Source of the DNA: CAMLJR01 sp964631955
GTDB taxonomy: Bacteria; Pseudomonadota; Gammaproteobacteria; Pseudomonadales; CAMLJR01
Length of the DNA stretch: 64,000 nucleotides
Direction: 5' to 3'
Assembly (NCBI GenBank): GCA_964631955.1
Contig: CAZWBA010000009.1
Span: 1 to 64,000, forward strand
Shown here: piece by piece, positions 16,683-25,104 of the stretch
Layout: every line of letters starts with the position of its first letter
Numbering within the stretch: position 1 is the first letter of the stretch
Program-made: the position numbers and the translations under genes
Notes under the pieces: generated by a model
Told to the model about the DNA's origin: nothing
What the model saw: only the letters and a program-made list of their open reading frames with translations
Database searches by the model: none

Positions 16683-16694
16683 GAATAGACCTGA

Positions 16695-17378
16695 TTAAGT
16701 TGAACCGAATCCATGCTCCGCGAGAAATGCGGCGGTAATGCCACCGTGTGCTGTCGGTTGCGCGGCTTTGTCGCCGAGCAGCAAACGTTCGAGATAGCGC
16801 GCGATGACATCGACTTCCAGATTGACGCGGGTGCCGGCGCGGTAATTTCCACAGATCGTTTCATGCGCGGTGTGCGGCACGATATTCAATTCGAATTCGG
16901 CGCCATTCACTGCATTCACGGTGAGACTGATGCCGTCGACACAGATCGAGCCTTTGTGCGCGATGTATTTCGCGAGTTCGTCCGGCGCGCGTACGGTAAA
17001 GCGAATCGAGCGCGCGTCTTCGCTGCGCCTGATAATTTCGCCGATGCCATCGACATGACCGCTGACGATATGACCGCCGAGCCGCGCCTGCGGCGTCAGC
17101 GCCTTTTCGAGATTCACGCTGTCGCCGATTTGCCATTGCGGAATCGTCGTGAACGCCATCGTTTCGCGCGACACATCGGCCCAGAAACCATCGCCGGGTA
17201 ATTCGACCACGGTTAAACAAACACCGTTCGTGGCGATGCTGTCGCCAAGTGCCACGTCGGTTTTGAAAAAATCGGCGTTGCGCGCGATCCCGGCGCCAGC
17301 GATACGCAGACGCAAATCGCCATTGCGGGGTTGCAGCGCGACGACTGTGCCGACGGTCTGAACGATTCCAGTGAACAT
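16695..17378 (-). CDS. ribE: riboflavin synthase alpha chain
   Basis: About 227 residues beginning MFTGIVQTVGTV, the family hallmark, with two tandem lumazine-binding repeats (each with a GDS-N-GVCLTV or KGS-VDGISLTV block). It dismutates two lumazines to riboflavin. The repeats keep SGHVDGIG in the first half. It is the first gene after the FMN riboswitch, with a leader of about 200 bases. A TTG one codon upstream is possible but ATG at 17378 fits the family. Confidence 0.96.
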   Translation of the reverse strand: MFTGIVQTVGTVVALQPRNGDLRLRIAGAGIARNADFFKTDVALGDSIATNGVCLTVVELPGDGFWADVSRETMAFTTIPQWQIGDSVNLEKALTPQARLGGHIVSGHVDGIGEIIRRSEDARSIRFTVRAPDELAKYIAHKGSICVDGISLTVNAVNGAEFELNIVPHTAHETICGNYRAGTRVNLEVDVIARYLERLLLGDKAAQPTAHGGITAAFLAEHGFGST

Positions 17379-17580
17379 CAAAAAGGCCTGTCAGTATGTA
17401 ACGGTCGCCTGAATCCGGTTGCGGGTCGATACGCAGACCTGAAACGGCGTCGAAGCGATCAATGTCGAAGCGGTCAATGCTGTTCGTGCGATCGATGAGG
17501 TCTGCAAGGTCGCCACCGTTTACCAGATCGGGCGACGGATGCAAAACGCGCACGCAGTGAAATTGCGCGCGGAGGCTTCC

Positions 17581-17745
17581 GCTCTCATAACCGGACTTTA
17601 ACCGTCGGCCCCGGAATCGCACCGGGTCTGCTGTCCTTGTCGAAACGGTGATGAAAAGTTTCGGCAAGCGCCCGCGGGCTATGTGCTGTCGATCGACACG
17701 GCAACACAATTACCGCCGGTGGGGAGTTTCGCCCCGCCCTGAGAG
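17581..17745 (-). ncRNA. FMN riboswitch (RFN element)
   Basis: Read on the minus strand the conserved blocks follow the RFN order: CAGGGCGGGGCGAAACTCCC, ACCGGCGGTAATTG, AGCCCGCGGGCGC, GATTCCGGGGCCGACGGT and AGTCCGGTTATGAGAG. It lies between ribD and ribE and so should control ribE-ribBA-ribH (and perhaps nusB onward) in response to FMN. No clear T-run terminator was seen between 17379 and 17580, so control may be at translation or by Rho. The remainder of the 17379-17825 gap has nothing else recognised. Confidence 0.95.
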
Positions 17746-17825
17746 TGCAGCGAGGAAGTCGCTGCGGGCGCAAAATTAGCACGGTTACCGCGAGATGGCC
17801 AGCCGGCGCAAGCGCCGCGTCGAAT

Positions 17826-18962
17826 TCACGCGGGATCGTTTTGCAGCGGCACGGCGTCGATGCGCCAGTCGTTACCGACAGCCCGGATGTCGCGAATATC
17901 GAGTCGCTGCTGCTCGCGCATTTTTTCGAGCGGCAGATCGAACAGCGGCCGGCCGGCGCTGCCGAGCAGGGTCGGCGCCATATAGATCGTCAGCCAGTCG
18001 ACCAGCCCGGCGCGCCAGAAAGCGCCGGCGAGCGTCGGTCCGGCTTCGATCAGAACCTCGTTGCACTGCTGTTCGGTGAGATAGCGCATCACCGCGTGCA
18101 GGTCGACGCGCCCGCCGCTTTCGGGTGCGTGAAAAATCTCGCCACCGCCATCGACCACCTGCTCCCAGCGTCGTTGTTCGTCGTTGAGCGTGGCGATGAC
18201 GAGGCGACCGGGCTGCGCAAAAATGCGCGCGGGCGGATGCAGGCGCAAGCCGGAATCGAGCACCATGCGCAGCGGCTGCCGTTTGATGATTTCGTCGGCG
18301 TCGGCCAGTTGCAGTTCATTCGCACGCACGCTGAGCGCGGCGTTATCGCGCAGGACCGTTTCGACACCGCTGACGATCGCGCAGCTGCGCGCGCGCAGCC
18401 GCTGTACATCCGAGCGCGCCGCCGTACCGGTGAGCCACTGGCTTTCGCCGGATGCCATCGCGGTGCGTCCGTCCAGGCTCATCGCGAGCTTCACCCGCAC
18501 CCACGGCCGCTGCCGCGTCATGCGCGAAATAAACCCGGGATTCAATTCGCGCGCTTCGCTTTCGAGAATGCCGGATTCGACAGCGAGGCCGGCATCGCGC
18601 AGAAATTCGAGGCCGCGTCCGCCCACGAGCGGATTGGGATCCCGCATCGCAACCACGACGCGCGCGATGCCCGCTGCGACCAGCGCCTCGCAGCACGGCG
18701 GCGTCCTGCCGTGATGACTGCAGGGTTCGAGCGTCACGTATGCGGTTGCACCGCGCGCGTTGCCGTGCATTTTTTCGGCATCGCGCAGCGCGTTGATTTC
18801 GGCGTGCGCCTGTCCGGCCCATTGATGCCAGCCGCGGCCGATGATCTGACCGTCGCGCACGAGCACGCAGCCGACCCGCGGATTCGGCGAGGTCGTATAA
18901 AGGCCACGCCGTGCGAGCTGAATCGCCTCGGTCATGTATGCACGGTCAAAGTCATCAGTCAT
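17826..18962 (-). CDS. ribD: bifunctional riboflavin biosynthesis deaminase/reductase
   Basis: 378 residues. The N-terminal deaminase has zinc ligands in HAEINALRDAEK and PCSHHGRTPPCC. The C-terminal reductase has SLDGRTAMASGES and the nucleotide-binding IEAGPTLAGAFWRAGL. Together they perform the second and third pyrimidine steps of riboflavin synthesis. It lies upstream of the FMN riboswitch, so it is not under that element's direct cis control. It starts 46 bases after nrdR ends on the same strand. Confidence 0.96.
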   Translation of the reverse strand: MTDDFDRAYMTEAIQLARRGLYTTSPNPRVGCVLVRDGQIIGRGWHQWAGQAHAEINALRDAEKMHGNARGATAYVTLEPCSHHGRTPPCCEALVAAGIARVVVAMRDPNPLVGGRGLEFLRDAGLAVESGILESEARELNPGFISRMTRQRPWVRVKLAMSLDGRTAMASGESQWLTGTAARSDVQRLRARSCAIVSGVETVLRDNAALSVRANELQLADADEIIKRQPLRMVLDSGLRLHPPARIFAQPGRLVIATLNDEQRRWEQVVDGGGEIFHAPESGGRVDLHAVMRYLTEQQCNEVLIEAGPTLAGAFWRAGLVDWLTIYMAPTLLGSAGRPLFDLPLEKMREQQRLDIRDIRAVGNDWRIDAVPLQNDPA

Positions 18963-19008
18963 CGCAAAATTCTTGTGGTGCTGAACCCCTTCCTCGGGGA
19001 AGAGGGAA

Positions 19009-19479
19009 TTAACTTCCGGCGGGCGTCTCTTCCTGCGTCAGCCTGTCGATTTCCGCGCGGAATTCGGCGAGATCCTGGAAGCTGCGATAAACCGAAGCGA
19101 AGCGGACATAGGCGACGTGATCGAGCTTCTTCAGCGCATTCATCACCATCTCGCCGATCACGCGCGAATCGATTTCGCGCTCACCCGTCGATTGCAGCTG
19201 ATGTTTGATCTGTGTGATGGTCGTGTCGATATCTTCGACGCTGACGGGACGCTTCTGCACCGCACGCGCAATACCACGGCGCAATTTATCCTCGTCGAAG
19301 GGTTCGCGCGAAGCGTTGGTTTTGATCACGCGCGGCATCAGCAATTCGGCGGATTCGAAGGTGGTGAAACGTTCGGCGCACGATAGGCATTCGCGCCGCC
19401 GCCGCACCTGACTGCCTTCGGCGACGAGGCGCGAATCGATCACTTTGGTGTCATCGAAATTGCAGAATGGACAGCGCAT
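19009..19479 (-). CDS. nrdR: transcriptional repressor NrdR
   Basis: 156 residues. The N-terminal zinc ribbon CPFCNFDDTKVIDSR...CLSCAERF is followed by an ATP-cone domain (RVIKTNASREPFDEDKL). It represses ribonucleotide reductase genes in response to dATP/ATP. It sits between glyA and ribD, a standard neighbourhood in gammaproteobacteria. No NrdR boxes were identified in the window. Confidence 0.97.
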   Translation of the reverse strand: MRCPFCNFDDTKVIDSRLVAEGSQVRRRRECLSCAERFTTFESAELLMPRVIKTNASREPFDEDKLRRGIARAVQKRPVSVEDIDTTITQIKHQLQSTGEREIDSRVIGEMVMNALKKLDHVAYVRFASVYRSFQDLAEFRAEIDRLTQEETPAGS

Positions 19480-19503
19480 GGGATGGTACTCGGATCATGA
19501 AGC

Positions 19504-19572
19504 GTAGGGGCAGACCTGTGTGTCTGCCCTTGTCGGTGCGGCATTAGGGCAGACACATGGGTCTGCCCCTAC
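19504..19572. repeat. dispersed palindrome family A, full two-arm copy
   Basis: The arms begin GTAGGGGCAGACCTGTGTGT and end ATGGGTCTGCCCCTAC, inverted around the spacer TGTCGGTGCGGCAT. Each arm is also internally palindromic. It lies between glyA and nrdR, 14 bases after the glyA stop, so it could act as an mRNA 3'-end stabiliser. Confidence 0.85.
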
Positions 19573-19585
19573 AGGCCACATTGGC

Positions 19586-20851
19586 TTACTGATAAACCGG
19601 AAACTTCGCGCAGATCGCCAGCGCTTTTTCTTTCACGCGCGGAATCACCTGTTCGCTGGTGCCGTTGCCGAGGCTGTCGAGCACATCGCATACCAGCCCC
19701 GCGAGTTCGCGACACTCGGCCTCCCGGAAGCCGCGTGTCGTTACCGCCGGCGTGCCGATCCGCAGGCCCGAGGTGACGAACGGCGAACGCGGATCGTTCG
19801 GTACCGAATTCTTATTGACGGTGATATTCGCCTGACCGAGCGCTGCATCGGCGTCTTTACCCGTGTATTCCTTGCCGATCAGATCGATCAGCATCAGGTG
19901 GTTGTCGGTGCCGCCCGATACGATTTTGTAACCGCGTTCGATCAACACCGCTGCCATTGCACGCGCGTTGACGACAACCTGCTTCTGATAGGTTTTGAAT
20001 TCGGGCGCGAGCGCTTCCTTGAACGCCACCGCTTTCGCTGCAACCACGTGCATGAGCGGGCCGCCCTGAATACCGGGGAATACCGCCGAATTCAGCTTCT
20101 TGTAGAAATCTTCCGACTGGCCCTTGCTGAGAATGATGCCGCCGCGCGGGCCGCGCAGGGTTTTGTGCGTGGTGCTGGTGACGACGTGTGCGTGCGGCAG
20201 CGGATTCGGATATTCGCCCGCGGCGACGAGACCGGCGACGTGCGCCATATCGACCCACAGATACGCACCGACCTTATCGGCGATCGCGCGCATGCGCGCC
20301 CAGTCCTTGTAGCGCGAATATGCCGAGAAGCCGCCGATGATCATTTTCGGTCTGGTTTCGAGCGCGATGCGCTCCATTTCGTCGTAATTGATCACACCGG
20401 TGTCGGCATCGAGGCCGTAGGGCACGATTTTGTAGTGACGGCCCGAGAAATTGATCGGGTTGCCGTGGGTGAGGTGGCCGCCCTGGGCGAGGTTCATGCC
20501 CATCACGGTATCGCCGGGATTGACCAGCGCGAGAAAGATCGCGGCGTTGGCCTGCGCGCCCGAATGCGGCTGCACGTTGGCATAGTCGGCGCCGAATAAT
20601 TGTTTTACGCGGTCGATCGCGAGCTGCTCGGCGACATCGACGAATTCGCAGCCGCCGTAATAGCGCTTGCCCGGATAACCTTCGGCGTATTTGTTGGTGA
20701 GCACGGAACCTTGCGCCTCCAGCACGCGAGGGCTCGCGTAGTTTTCCGAAGCGATCAGCTCGATATGCTCTTCCTGGCGATGGACTTCGTTCTGAATGGC
20801 GTTGAACAGTTCGTCGTCGAAGCCGGCGATGGTCATTTCTTTGCTAAACAT
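19586..20851 (-). CDS. glyA: serine hydroxymethyltransferase
   Basis: 421 residues from MFSKEMTIAGFDDEL. PLP enzyme that converts serine and tetrahydrofolate to glycine and methylene-THF. Blocks seen: IELIASENYASPRVLEAQGS, NVQPHSGAQANAA, WVDMAHVAGLVAAG, and the PLP-lysine motif VVTSTTHKTLRGPRGG. The start has GGGAG upstream; a much longer in-frame extension (to 21475) is antisense to ettA and is rejected. Divergent to ettA. Confidence 0.97.
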   Translation of the reverse strand: MFSKEMTIAGFDDELFNAIQNEVHRQEEHIELIASENYASPRVLEAQGSVLTNKYAEGYPGKRYYGGCEFVDVAEQLAIDRVKQLFGADYANVQPHSGAQANAAIFLALVNPGDTVMGMNLAQGGHLTHGNPINFSGRHYKIVPYGLDADTGVINYDEMERIALETRPKMIIGGFSAYSRYKDWARMRAIADKVGAYLWVDMAHVAGLVAAGEYPNPLPHAHVVTSTTHKTLRGPRGGIILSKGQSEDFYKKLNSAVFPGIQGGPLMHVVAAKAVAFKEALAPEFKTYQKQVVVNARAMAAVLIERGYKIVSGGTDNHLMLIDLIGKEYTGKDADAALGQANITVNKNSVPNDPRSPFVTSGLRIGTPAVTTRGFREAECRELAGLVCDVLDSLGNGTSEQVIPRVKEKALAICAKFPVYQ

Positions 20852-21049
20852 CGGAGTCTCCCGGAGAGGCTGAGGGCGGCCTGTTTTTAACGACAGGCTG
20901 GGGGCGAAAAGGGGCGCAATTGTACAGTATCTGCCCCGCCGAGGCATACCGCCGCCGGGTCTAAATCGATTGCGCGAATGGGTTGGTTTCGGTACCGTGC
21001 CCGCACTGTTTTCTTCGGTCATTTTTCTTTTTTCAGGGTAAGGTTCGGC

Positions 21050-22711
21050 ATGGCCCAATACGTTTTCACCATGAATCGCCTGAGCAAGGTGGTTCCTCCC
21101 AAACGCCAGATTCTCAGCGATATTTCCCTTTCGTTTTTTCCCGGCGCCAAGATCGGCGTGCTCGGCCTCAACGGTTCGGGTAAATCGACGCTGCTGCGCA
21201 TCATGGCGGGTGTCGATCAGGAGTTTAACGGCGAAGCGCGCCCGCAGCCCGGAATAAAAATCGGCTATCTCTCGCAGGAGCCGCCGCTCGATCCGAACAA
21301 GGATGTACGCGGCAATGTCGAGGAAGGCGTAGCGGAAGCCATTAACGCGCTCGCCGAACTCGATAAGATTTATGCGGCGTACGCCGAGCCCGATGCCGAT
21401 TTCGATGCGCTCGCGAAAAAACAGGAGCAGCTCGAAAACATCATTGCGGCGATGGATGCGCACAATCTCGATCACAAGCTCGAAGTAGCCGCCGATGCTT
21501 TGCGCCTGCCGCCGTGGGATGCCGATGTCACCAAAATTTCCGGTGGCGAGCGCCGTCGCGTCGCGCTGTGCCGCTTGCTGTTATCGAGTCCCGATATGTT
21601 GCTGCTCGACGAACCGACCAACCACCTGGATGCAGAATCGGTCGCCTGGCTCGAACATTTTCTCTGCGAATTTCCCGGTACCGTCGTTGCGATCACCCAC
21701 GATCGCTACTTCCTCGATAATGCAGCGGGCTGGATTCTCGAACTCGACCGCGGTCACGGCATTCCGTTCGAAGGCAATTATTCCGGCTGGCTCGAAGCGC
21801 GCGAGCAGCGTCTCGAACGCGAGCAGAAGCAGGAGCAGGCTCACGTCAAATCGATGAAATCCGAATTGGAGTGGGTGCGTCAAAATGCGAAAGGTCGTCA
21901 GGCCAAGAGCAAGGCGCGTCTCGCCCGTTTCGAGGAGATGCAATCGCAGGAATTCCAGACGCGCAATGAAACCAACGAGATTTATATTCCGCCCGGACCG
22001 CGCCTCGGCGACCTCGTTATAGAGGTCAACAATATTTCGAAGTCGTTCGGCGAACGCATGCTGTTCGAAAATTTGAGCTTCAGTATTCCGAAGGGAGCCA
22101 TCGTCGGTATCGTCGGCGGTAACGGCGCGGGTAAATCGACGCTGTTCCGCATGATCGCCGGCGTGGAAAAACCCGATAGCGGTGAAATTCGCATCGGTGA
22201 AACCGTGAAATTCGCGTATGTCGAACAGACGCGCGAAAAACTCGACAACAATAAAACCGTGTGGGAAGCCGTGTCGGATGGACACGACATCATCCGCATC
22301 GGCAATTACGAAGTGCCTTCGCGCTCGTACATCGGCCGCTTCAATTTCAAGGGCGGCGATCAGCAAAAACGCGTCGGCGAATTGTCGGGCGGCGAGCGCG
22401 GGCGTCTGCAACTCGCGTGCACGCTGAAAGAGGGCGGCAATGTGCTGCTGCTCGACGAACCGTCCAACGATCTCGATGTGGAAACGCTGCGCGCGCTCGA
22501 AGAGGCGCTGCTCGCATTCCCGGGTTGCGCGCTGGTGATCTCGCACGATCGCTGGTTCCTCGATCGCATCGCGACGCATATTCTTGCGTACGAAGGCGAT
22601 TCGGAAGTCGTATTTTTTGAAGGTAACTTCAATGAATATCACGCCGATTTCATCAAACGCAAAGGCGAGAACTCGACACCGCAGCGCATGAAATACAAAC
22701 GCCTGAAATAA
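21050..22711 (+). CDS. ettA: ABC-F ATPase EttA (translational throttle)
   Basis: 553 residues beginning MAQYVFTMNRLSKVVPP, the EttA signature. There are two ABC domains with Walker A GLNGSGKST and GGNGAGKST, signatures SGGERRRVALCRLL and SGGERGRLQLA, and Walker B LLLDEPTNHLD and LLLDEPSNDLD. The interdomain P-site tRNA-interacting segment (WVRQNAKGRQAKSKARLARFE) is present. It binds the ribosomal E site and couples initiation to energy state. AGGGTAAGG lies upstream of the start. Confidence 0.96.
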   Translation: MAQYVFTMNRLSKVVPPKRQILSDISLSFFPGAKIGVLGLNGSGKSTLLRIMAGVDQEFNGEARPQPGIKIGYLSQEPPLDPNKDVRGNVEEGVAEAINALAELDKIYAAYAEPDADFDALAKKQEQLENIIAAMDAHNLDHKLEVAADALRLPPWDADVTKISGGERRRVALCRLLLSSPDMLLLDEPTNHLDAESVAWLEHFLCEFPGTVVAITHDRYFLDNAAGWILELDRGHGIPFEGNYSGWLEAREQRLEREQKQEQAHVKSMKSELEWVRQNAKGRQAKSKARLARFEEMQSQEFQTRNETNEIYIPPGPRLGDLVIEVNNISKSFGERMLFENLSFSIPKGAIVGIVGGNGAGKSTLFRMIAGVEKPDSGEIRIGETVKFAYVEQTREKLDNNKTVWEAVSDGHDIIRIGNYEVPSRSYIGRFNFKGGDQQKRVGELSGGERGRLQLACTLKEGGNVLLLDEPSNDLDVETLRALEEALLAFPGCALVISHDRWFLDRIATHILAYEGDSEVVFFEGNFNEYHADFIKRKGENSTPQRMKYKRLK

Positions 22712-22726
22712 ACGGAGCACAAGGCC

Positions 22727-23164
22727 ATGAGTGATAGTGGAAAAGAGCGGCGCCAGTTCAGCCGCGTTCTGTTCGATGCATGGGCAGAGCTGCGGCAGGG
22801 CGAAAAATCATGGCAGACCACCGTGATCGATTTATCGCTGAATGGCTTGCTGGTGAGTGAGCCGATGGATTGGGAAATCGATGACACCAGGCCGCTCGTC
22901 GCCGCCATTCGCCTGGATGCGCACGCGACGATTCAGATGACCGTGTTGTGGCGTCATAGCCGCAATGGCCATATCGGTTTCGAGTGCGAACACATCGATC
23001 TCGACAGCATCAGTAATTTGCGCCGTCTCGTTGAGCTGAATCTCGGCGATCCGGTTCTGCTCGAGCGAGAGCTCGGCGCGCTGGGTCACGCGGAACTGAA
23101 TCTGGAGGATATCGATTCGCTGGAAAAACAGATGACCCGTTCGGGCGTTATCGATCCCGAATGA
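22727..23164 (+). CDS. PilZ-domain protein
   Basis: 145 residues. The PilZ cyclic-di-GMP motifs are RRQFSR near the N terminus and DLSLNG about 30 residues later, so ligand binding is likely. The C-terminal ~45 residues are acidic and helical. It follows ettA by 15 bases and precedes a strong terminator, so the two are probably co-transcribed. Its effector partner is unknown; a FimX-like c-di-GMP protein lies at the far end of the window. Confidence 0.9.
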   Translation: MSDSGKERRQFSRVLFDAWAELRQGEKSWQTTVIDLSLNGLLVSEPMDWEIDDTRPLVAAIRLDAHATIQMTVLWRHSRNGHIGFECEHIDLDSISNLRRLVELNLGDPVLLERELGALGHAELNLEDIDSLEKQMTRSGVIDPE

Positions 23165-23200
23165 TTTAATTCATCATCGATTAAATTCACGAAATAAAAA

Positions 23201-23225
23201 GGCCGGCGATTTATGCCGGCCTTTT
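23201..23225. terminator. bidirectional intrinsic terminator after the PilZ gene / maeB
   Basis: GGCCGGC at 23201-23207 pairs with GCCGGCC at 23215-23221. It is preceded by AAAAA and followed by TTTT, so it can work for both the plus-strand PilZ gene and the minus-strand malic enzyme gene. Confidence 0.9.
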
Positions 23226-23259
23226 CATTTCCGATGTTTAGTAAACAGCGGAGCGCGTT

Positions 23260-24504
23260 TTACAAAGGATAGTGCGAGGGATAAGGCAGGCGCGCGACAC
23301 CCGAGTCGACAGCGGCTTTTGCGACTGCGCCCGACACCGCGTTGAGCAGGCGTGTATCGAGCGGTTTCGGAATGATGTAGTCCTTGCCGAAACTCAGCTC
23401 GTCGAGACCATACGCTTTCAGTACATCGGCGGGCACCGGTGTTTTTGCCAGCTCGCGAATCGCGTGTACGGCGGCGACTTTCATCGCTTCGTTGATGCGG
23501 CGTGCGCGTACATCGAGCGCGCCGCGGAAAATAAACGGGAAGCCGAGTACGTTGTTGACCTGATTCGGGTAGTCCGAACGCCCCGTGGCGATAATCACAT
23601 CGTCGCGCGTGGCGAGTGCGAGTTCGGGTTTGATTTCGGGATCGGGATTCGAGCACGCAAACACGATGGGCTTCGGCGCCATCGATGCGAGCATTTCCGC
23701 GCTCATCAGATTCGCGCCCGACAAACCGACGAAGACATCGGCACCGACTAACGCATCGGTCAGGGTGCGTGCATCGGTATCGTTGAGAAATTCTTCTTTG
23801 TATTCGTTGAGGCCTTCGCGCCCGGGGTAAATCACGCCGCGGCGATCGACCATGTACAGGTTTTCCTTGCGTGCGCCGAGGCTTACCAGCAAGCGCATGC
23901 AGGCGATGGCAGCCGCACCCGCGCCGAGGCAGACAATTTTCGCGCTCTCGATGGCTTTACCCTGAATCTCCAGCGCATTGAGCATGCCCGAGGCGGTGAC
24001 GATTGCGGTGCCGTGCTGATCGTCGTGGAAAACCGGAATATCGCATTGCTCGATCAGCACGCGTTCGATTTCAAAACACTCGGGCGCCTTGATGTCTTCG
24101 AGATTGATGCCGCCGAAGGTATCGGCAATGCGGGTCACGGTATCAATGAATGCTTGCGGGCTTTCGGAATTGACTTCGATATCGACCGAATCGATGCCGG
24201 CAAAACGCTTGAACAGCAGCGCCTTGCCTTCCATCACGGGTTTGCTGGCGAGCGGTCCGAGGTCGCCGAGGCCGAGAATCGCGGTGCCATCGGAGATGAC
24301 GGCAACGAGATTGCCCTTGCCGGTGTAGCGGTAGGCATTGACCGGATCTCTGGCGATTTCGCGCACAGGCTCGGCGACGCCGGGGCTGTAGGCCAGTGCC
24401 AGTTCATACGCGGTTTCCGCGGGTTTGCTGAGTTCGACGCTGATCTTTCCGGGCTGCGGAAATTCGTGATAATCCAGTGCCGCTTGTTTGAGATCGGTCG
24501 ACAT
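23260..24504 (-). CDS. malic enzyme, short form
   Basis: 414 residues. Oxidative decarboxylation of malate to pyruvate with NAD(P). Family blocks are LAYSPGVAEPVREIA, NLVAVISDGTAILGLGDLG, FHDDQHGTAIV and the nucleotide fold IVCLGAGAAAIAC. It lacks the C-terminal phosphotransacetylase-like domain of MaeB, so it is the catalytic unit alone. Cofactor preference cannot be read with confidence. Transcribed on its own. Confidence 0.93.
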   Translation of the reverse strand: MSTDLKQAALDYHEFPQPGKISVELSKPAETAYELALAYSPGVAEPVREIARDPVNAYRYTGKGNLVAVISDGTAILGLGDLGPLASKPVMEGKALLFKRFAGIDSVDIEVNSESPQAFIDTVTRIADTFGGINLEDIKAPECFEIERVLIEQCDIPVFHDDQHGTAIVTASGMLNALEIQGKAIESAKIVCLGAGAAAIACMRLLVSLGARKENLYMVDRRGVIYPGREGLNEYKEEFLNDTDARTLTDALVGADVFVGLSGANLMSAEMLASMAPKPIVFACSNPDPEIKPELALATRDDVIIATGRSDYPNQVNNVLGFPFIFRGALDVRARRINEAMKVAAVHAIRELAKTPVPADVLKAYGLDELSFGKDYIIPKPLDTRLLNAVSGAVAKAAVDSGVARLPYPSHYPL

Positions 24505-24645
24505 GATTCGCTACCGCCGTTACGTGTTGTCTCTGTACGAGATGTCTATGCGAAAGCGCGCAAGCATAATAAAAAACGTCGCGCGCCAACAAGATAAAGC
24601 TGTGAAACCAGGGTTTTGCCAATGGCAGAAATCTCCCCGGTGACT

Positions 24646-24674
24646 AAAAAAAACGCCCGGGCGATGCCGGGCGT
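24646..24674 (-). terminator. intrinsic terminator of rpmE
   Basis: On the minus strand ACGCCCGG pairs with CCGGGCGT (24653-24660 with 24667-24674), followed by eight T's (A's at 24646-24653). It lies 18 bases beyond the rpmE stop. Confidence 0.9.
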
Positions 24675-24691
24675 CTTTGGATACGCAGTAA

Positions 24692-24910
24692 TTAAGCGGT
24701 TTTGGTGCTGCGAGCGCCGAAGCGCTTGCGGAAACGGTCGACGCGGCCGCCGCTGTCGATCATTTTTTGCTTGCCGGTGTAGAACGGGTGGCATTGCGCG
24801 CAGACGTCGAGGTGAACGTCCTTGCCCAGCGTCGAGCGGGTTTTGAAGCTCGAACCGCAGCTGCAGGTCGCGGTGATTTCGACGTAATTCGGATGAATTT
24901 CAGGTTTCAT
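24692..24910 (-). CDS. rpmE: 50S ribosomal protein L31
   Basis: 72 residues, the zinc-binding type of L31: Cys pairs in TCSCGSSF and CAQCHPFYTGK. The motif HPFYTGKQK is universal in L31. Single gene with its own terminator. The typical neighbour priA is transcribed divergently. Confidence 0.97.
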   Translation of the reverse strand: MKPEIHPNYVEITATCSCGSSFKTRSTLGKDVHLDVCAQCHPFYTGKQKMIDSGGRVDRFRKRFGARSTKTA

Positions 24911-25022
24911 GATTTCAAAGTCCTACACAAGTCGCGCCGCCACTCGATCAGGTGTCGAGCACCGCGCCAGAAAACAGGTCGCGCATCTTAACAGACTTTC
25001 CGGGCTTGGCAAGGCCGGAAAT

Positions 25023-25047
25023 TCCCCTCCCATTTGGGGAGAGGGGA
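25023..25047. repeat. short hairpin repeat (family C) upstream of priA
   Basis: TCCCCTC at 25023-25029 pairs with GAGGGGA at 25041-25047, and the inner CCCATTTGGGG adds a second small stem. It resembles the element at 14945-14973; a third related block, CCCCTTCCTCGGGGAAGAGGG, is at 18986-19006 between nrdR and ribD. Confidence 0.5.
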
Positions 25048-25057
25048 GATATGGCTC

Positions 25058-25066
25058 TGCTACACT
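25058..25066 (+). promoter_or_regulatory. extended -10 promoter of priA
   Basis: TGCTACACT is an extended -10 element. It predicts transcription from about 25073, downstream of the ATG at 25051 and upstream of TTG 25105, supporting the latter as the start. A -35 element was not recognised. Confidence 0.4.
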
Positions 25067-25104
25067 GCGCAGCCCCCGACATCCTGACCCGATCCGTAAA
25101 CGCT

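Noticed and set aside
15657..16688. 343-codon plus-strand open frame
   Set aside because: Antisense to ribBA over its full length, with no ribosome-binding site or family signature.
17745..19208. 487-codon plus-strand open frame
   Set aside because: It is antisense to the complete ribD gene and covers the FMN riboswitch; the reading has no family blocks and is rich in Arg, Ala and His, as expected of GC-rich shadow frames.
19520..20599. 359-codon plus-strand open frame
   Set aside because: Antisense to glyA and overlapping the family A repeat at 19504-19572; no recognisable domain.
20852..21475. N-terminal extension of glyA by 208 codons
   Set aside because: The extension is antisense to the start of ettA; MFSKEM at 20851 has a ribosome-binding site and matches the family length.
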